Below, one piece after another: positions 62,704 through 64,000 of a stretch of 64,000 bases of DNA. A program made the translations under genes and the position numbers. The first letter of the stretch is position 1, and each line of letters begins with the position of its first letter. The notes under the pieces are model-generated. The model saw nothing but the letters and a program-made list of their open reading frames with translations. It was not told the origin of the DNA and did not search any database. The DNA is from Pontibacter aydingkolensis (GTDB lineage Bacteria > Bacteroidota > Bacteroidia > Cytophagales > Hymenobacteraceae), in assembly GCF_019443125.1 (NCBI RefSeq), contig NZ_JAHYXK010000001.1, forward strand, positions 385,608 to 449,607, read 5' to 3'.

Positions 62704-64000
62704 ATGAAATCCTTATTTCACCTTGCCTCTCTCCTGCTGCTGTTACCCTTGTTCATTCTTCAGGGGTGCAAGGATAAAGAAGACGAGGAGATACTACCAG
62801 CTGTCAGTACAGGTATACTTGTAGCTCAATCGCCATCACAGGTTACATTGCAGGGCACTATTGTAACCAAGGGCAAATATCCGGTTACAGATTATGGCTT
62901 TATCTATGCCTTTGCGCCTGATATAAATGAGTTCAGAGGTGATAAAGTTTCTTTGGGCAAGGATGCCCCGACGGGTGCTTTCAGTCACGAACTTACGGGC
63001 TTAAGCGCTATCAGTAAAAATTACACCAATCCGGTTTTGTATGCCAGAGCTTTTATCACGAACGAAAAAGGCACTACGCTTGGGCAGGTTGTATCCGTTA
63101 AACTCCCCAATGCCATGCCTCAGGACATATCGCCGAACAAAGGCAAGGCAGGCGACAAAATTACTATCACCGGAAGCTTTTACACCAGTAACCCATCCGA
63201 CATACAAGTTACCTTCGGCAACGCCCCAGCAAAAGCTCTAGAAGTATCTCCTTCTAAAATCGTGGTGGAGGTGCCCACCGGAGTTCAGTTCTCCAATTAT
63301 AGCAACAGACAGGTACCTGTATCGATAAAAATATTCGATAAGACCATTAATGTCTCGCCTAATTTTGTTGTTAACCCATCCCTATATGGCTTTACGCCTA
63401 ATTCAGGTCCAATCGGCACTGTTGTAACAATTGCTGGCGACAACTTTGCCTACAACTCGTATTATGGTGCTGCGCGGGTATTTTTCGGAACACAAGAGGC
63501 TACAGCCAACACCCTCAATTCATCAGAGATAAGAGCAACTGTACCCCATAATTTAACTGCGAAGAAAGTGCCTGTATCCGTGTTGATAGACGGTGTTACA
63601 ACTGTACTTCCGGAAGAGTATACCTTAACTCCCCACACCATCACTTCCATCTCCAGGGAATCTGGCCTGGCAGGGAGCCTCTTTACTATTACAGGCAATG
63701 GTTTCCCTGTTACCTATCCTTACAGCAACTCGATCAGTGTGAAGTTGGGAGACACACCGGCAGCCATCAATTACGTTACCTCTAATCAGATAACTGTAGT
63801 CGTTCCGTCTGGTGCATACATTGGCAGCCACGATGTACATGTTACGATAGGCCCATACACCGTAACAGCAACACAGCAGTTTGAGGTACTAGCCCCGACT
63901 ATAACAGGTTTCTCACCAGCTTCAGGTGGCCTTGGGAAAGAAGTAACCATATATGGCACTTTTCAGCCAGGCAATAGCTATACTGTTTACTTTGGGTTAA
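62704..64000 (+). CDS. IPT/TIG-repeat lipoprotein, N-terminal part
   Basis: The frame begins with ATG at 62704 and is open to the right edge of the window, so at least 432 residues. The start has a signal peptide and lipobox (LQGC, Cys23). After a lead domain of about 115 residues come repeated IPT/TIG (immunoglobulin-like) modules, each beginning ITPNSG-like and containing G..V.I.G..F: ISPNKGKAGDKITITGSF near 139, FTPNSGPIGTVVTIAGDNF near 230, then near 315 and near 400. Such proteins are surface adhesins or SusCD-linked binding lipoproteins. The rest of the gene is outside the window. Confidence 0.88.
   Translation, partial: MKSLFHLASLLLLLPLFILQGCKDKEDEEILPAVSTGILVAQSPSQVTLQGTIVTKGKYPVTDYGFIYAFAPDINEFRGDKVSLGKDAPTGAFSHELTGLSAISKNYTNPVLYARAFITNEKGTTLGQVVSVKLPNAMPQDISPNKGKAGDKITITGSFYTSNPSDIQVTFGNAPAKALEVSPSKIVVEVPTGVQFSNYSNRQVPVSIKIFDKTINVSPNFVVNPSLYGFTPNSGPIGTVVTIAGDNFAYNSYYGAARVFFGTQEATANTLNSSEIRATVPHNLTAKKVPVSVLIDGVTTVLPEEYTLTPHTITSISRESGLAGSLFTITGNGFPVTYPYSNSISVKLGDTPAAINYVTSNQITVVVPSGAYIGSHDVHVTIGPYTVTATQQFEVLAPTITGFSPASGGLGKEVTIYGTFQPGNSYTVYFGL

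Noticed and set aside
283..62820. TATACTT as simply the Bacteroidota -7 promoter element (TAnnTTTG)
   Set aside because: The word occurs in both orientations inside coding regions, often lacks the following TTG, and does not sit at fixed distances from starts, so promoter function cannot explain its number.

Overview
The window comes from a Bacteroidota chromosome, most likely order Cytophagales and family Hymenobacteraceae (Pontibacter-like). This rests on three SusC/SusD pairs, many N-terminal lipobox proteins, a C-terminal type IX secretion sorting domain, the rpsU-xer-hpf order, a ComA/DUF368/aroE neighbourhood, and promoter-like TAnnTTTG elements. No rRNA, tRNA, CRISPR or prophage was seen.

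Layout. 0-5.2 kb: a truncated secreted protein, a fasciclin lipoprotein broken by an in-frame stop, and uvrB followed by an M28 peptidase. 5.3-9.8 kb: an ECF sigma factor, a membrane-anchored beta-barrel protein and four small lipoproteins. Three intergenic sites with the same bipartite motif and identical 18-nt spacing precede the sigma gene and two lipoprotein genes, so this looks like a self-contained ECF regulon. 10-16.5 kb: minus-strand housekeeping genes (DUF1232, aroE, DUF368 lipid-carrier transporter, ComA-like phosphosulfolactate synthase, TPR protein, SDR, PHP phosphatase). 16.7-22.8 kb: acyl-CoA dehydrogenase, rpsU-xer-hpf, metK and tandem PAP2 phosphatases. 22.9-43.7 kb: three SusCD loci interleaved with a defective IS5-family element, an S9 peptidase and an amidase. 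No glycoside hydrolase is present, so uptake of peptides or amides is more likely than of glycans. 44.3-54.3 kb: TraB-like protein, an M1 peptidase with a T9SS tail, small membrane proteins, a sugar-dehydrogenase/cytochrome c pair, a CNNM/CorC protein and a DEAD-box helicase. 54.5-59.8 kb: a TetR-ABC-HlyD-TolC operon whose ATPase has lost nearly all catalytic motifs. 59.8-64 kb: a 322-bp inverted-repeat element, TauE/SafE, a lipoprotein lipase and a truncated IPT/TIG protein.

The strongest unexplained signal is a single heptamer, AAGTATA/TATACTT. I counted about 120 copies by eye, where fewer than ten are expected from length alone. It occurs inside and between genes on both strands and is nearly absent from the SusC/SusD genes.
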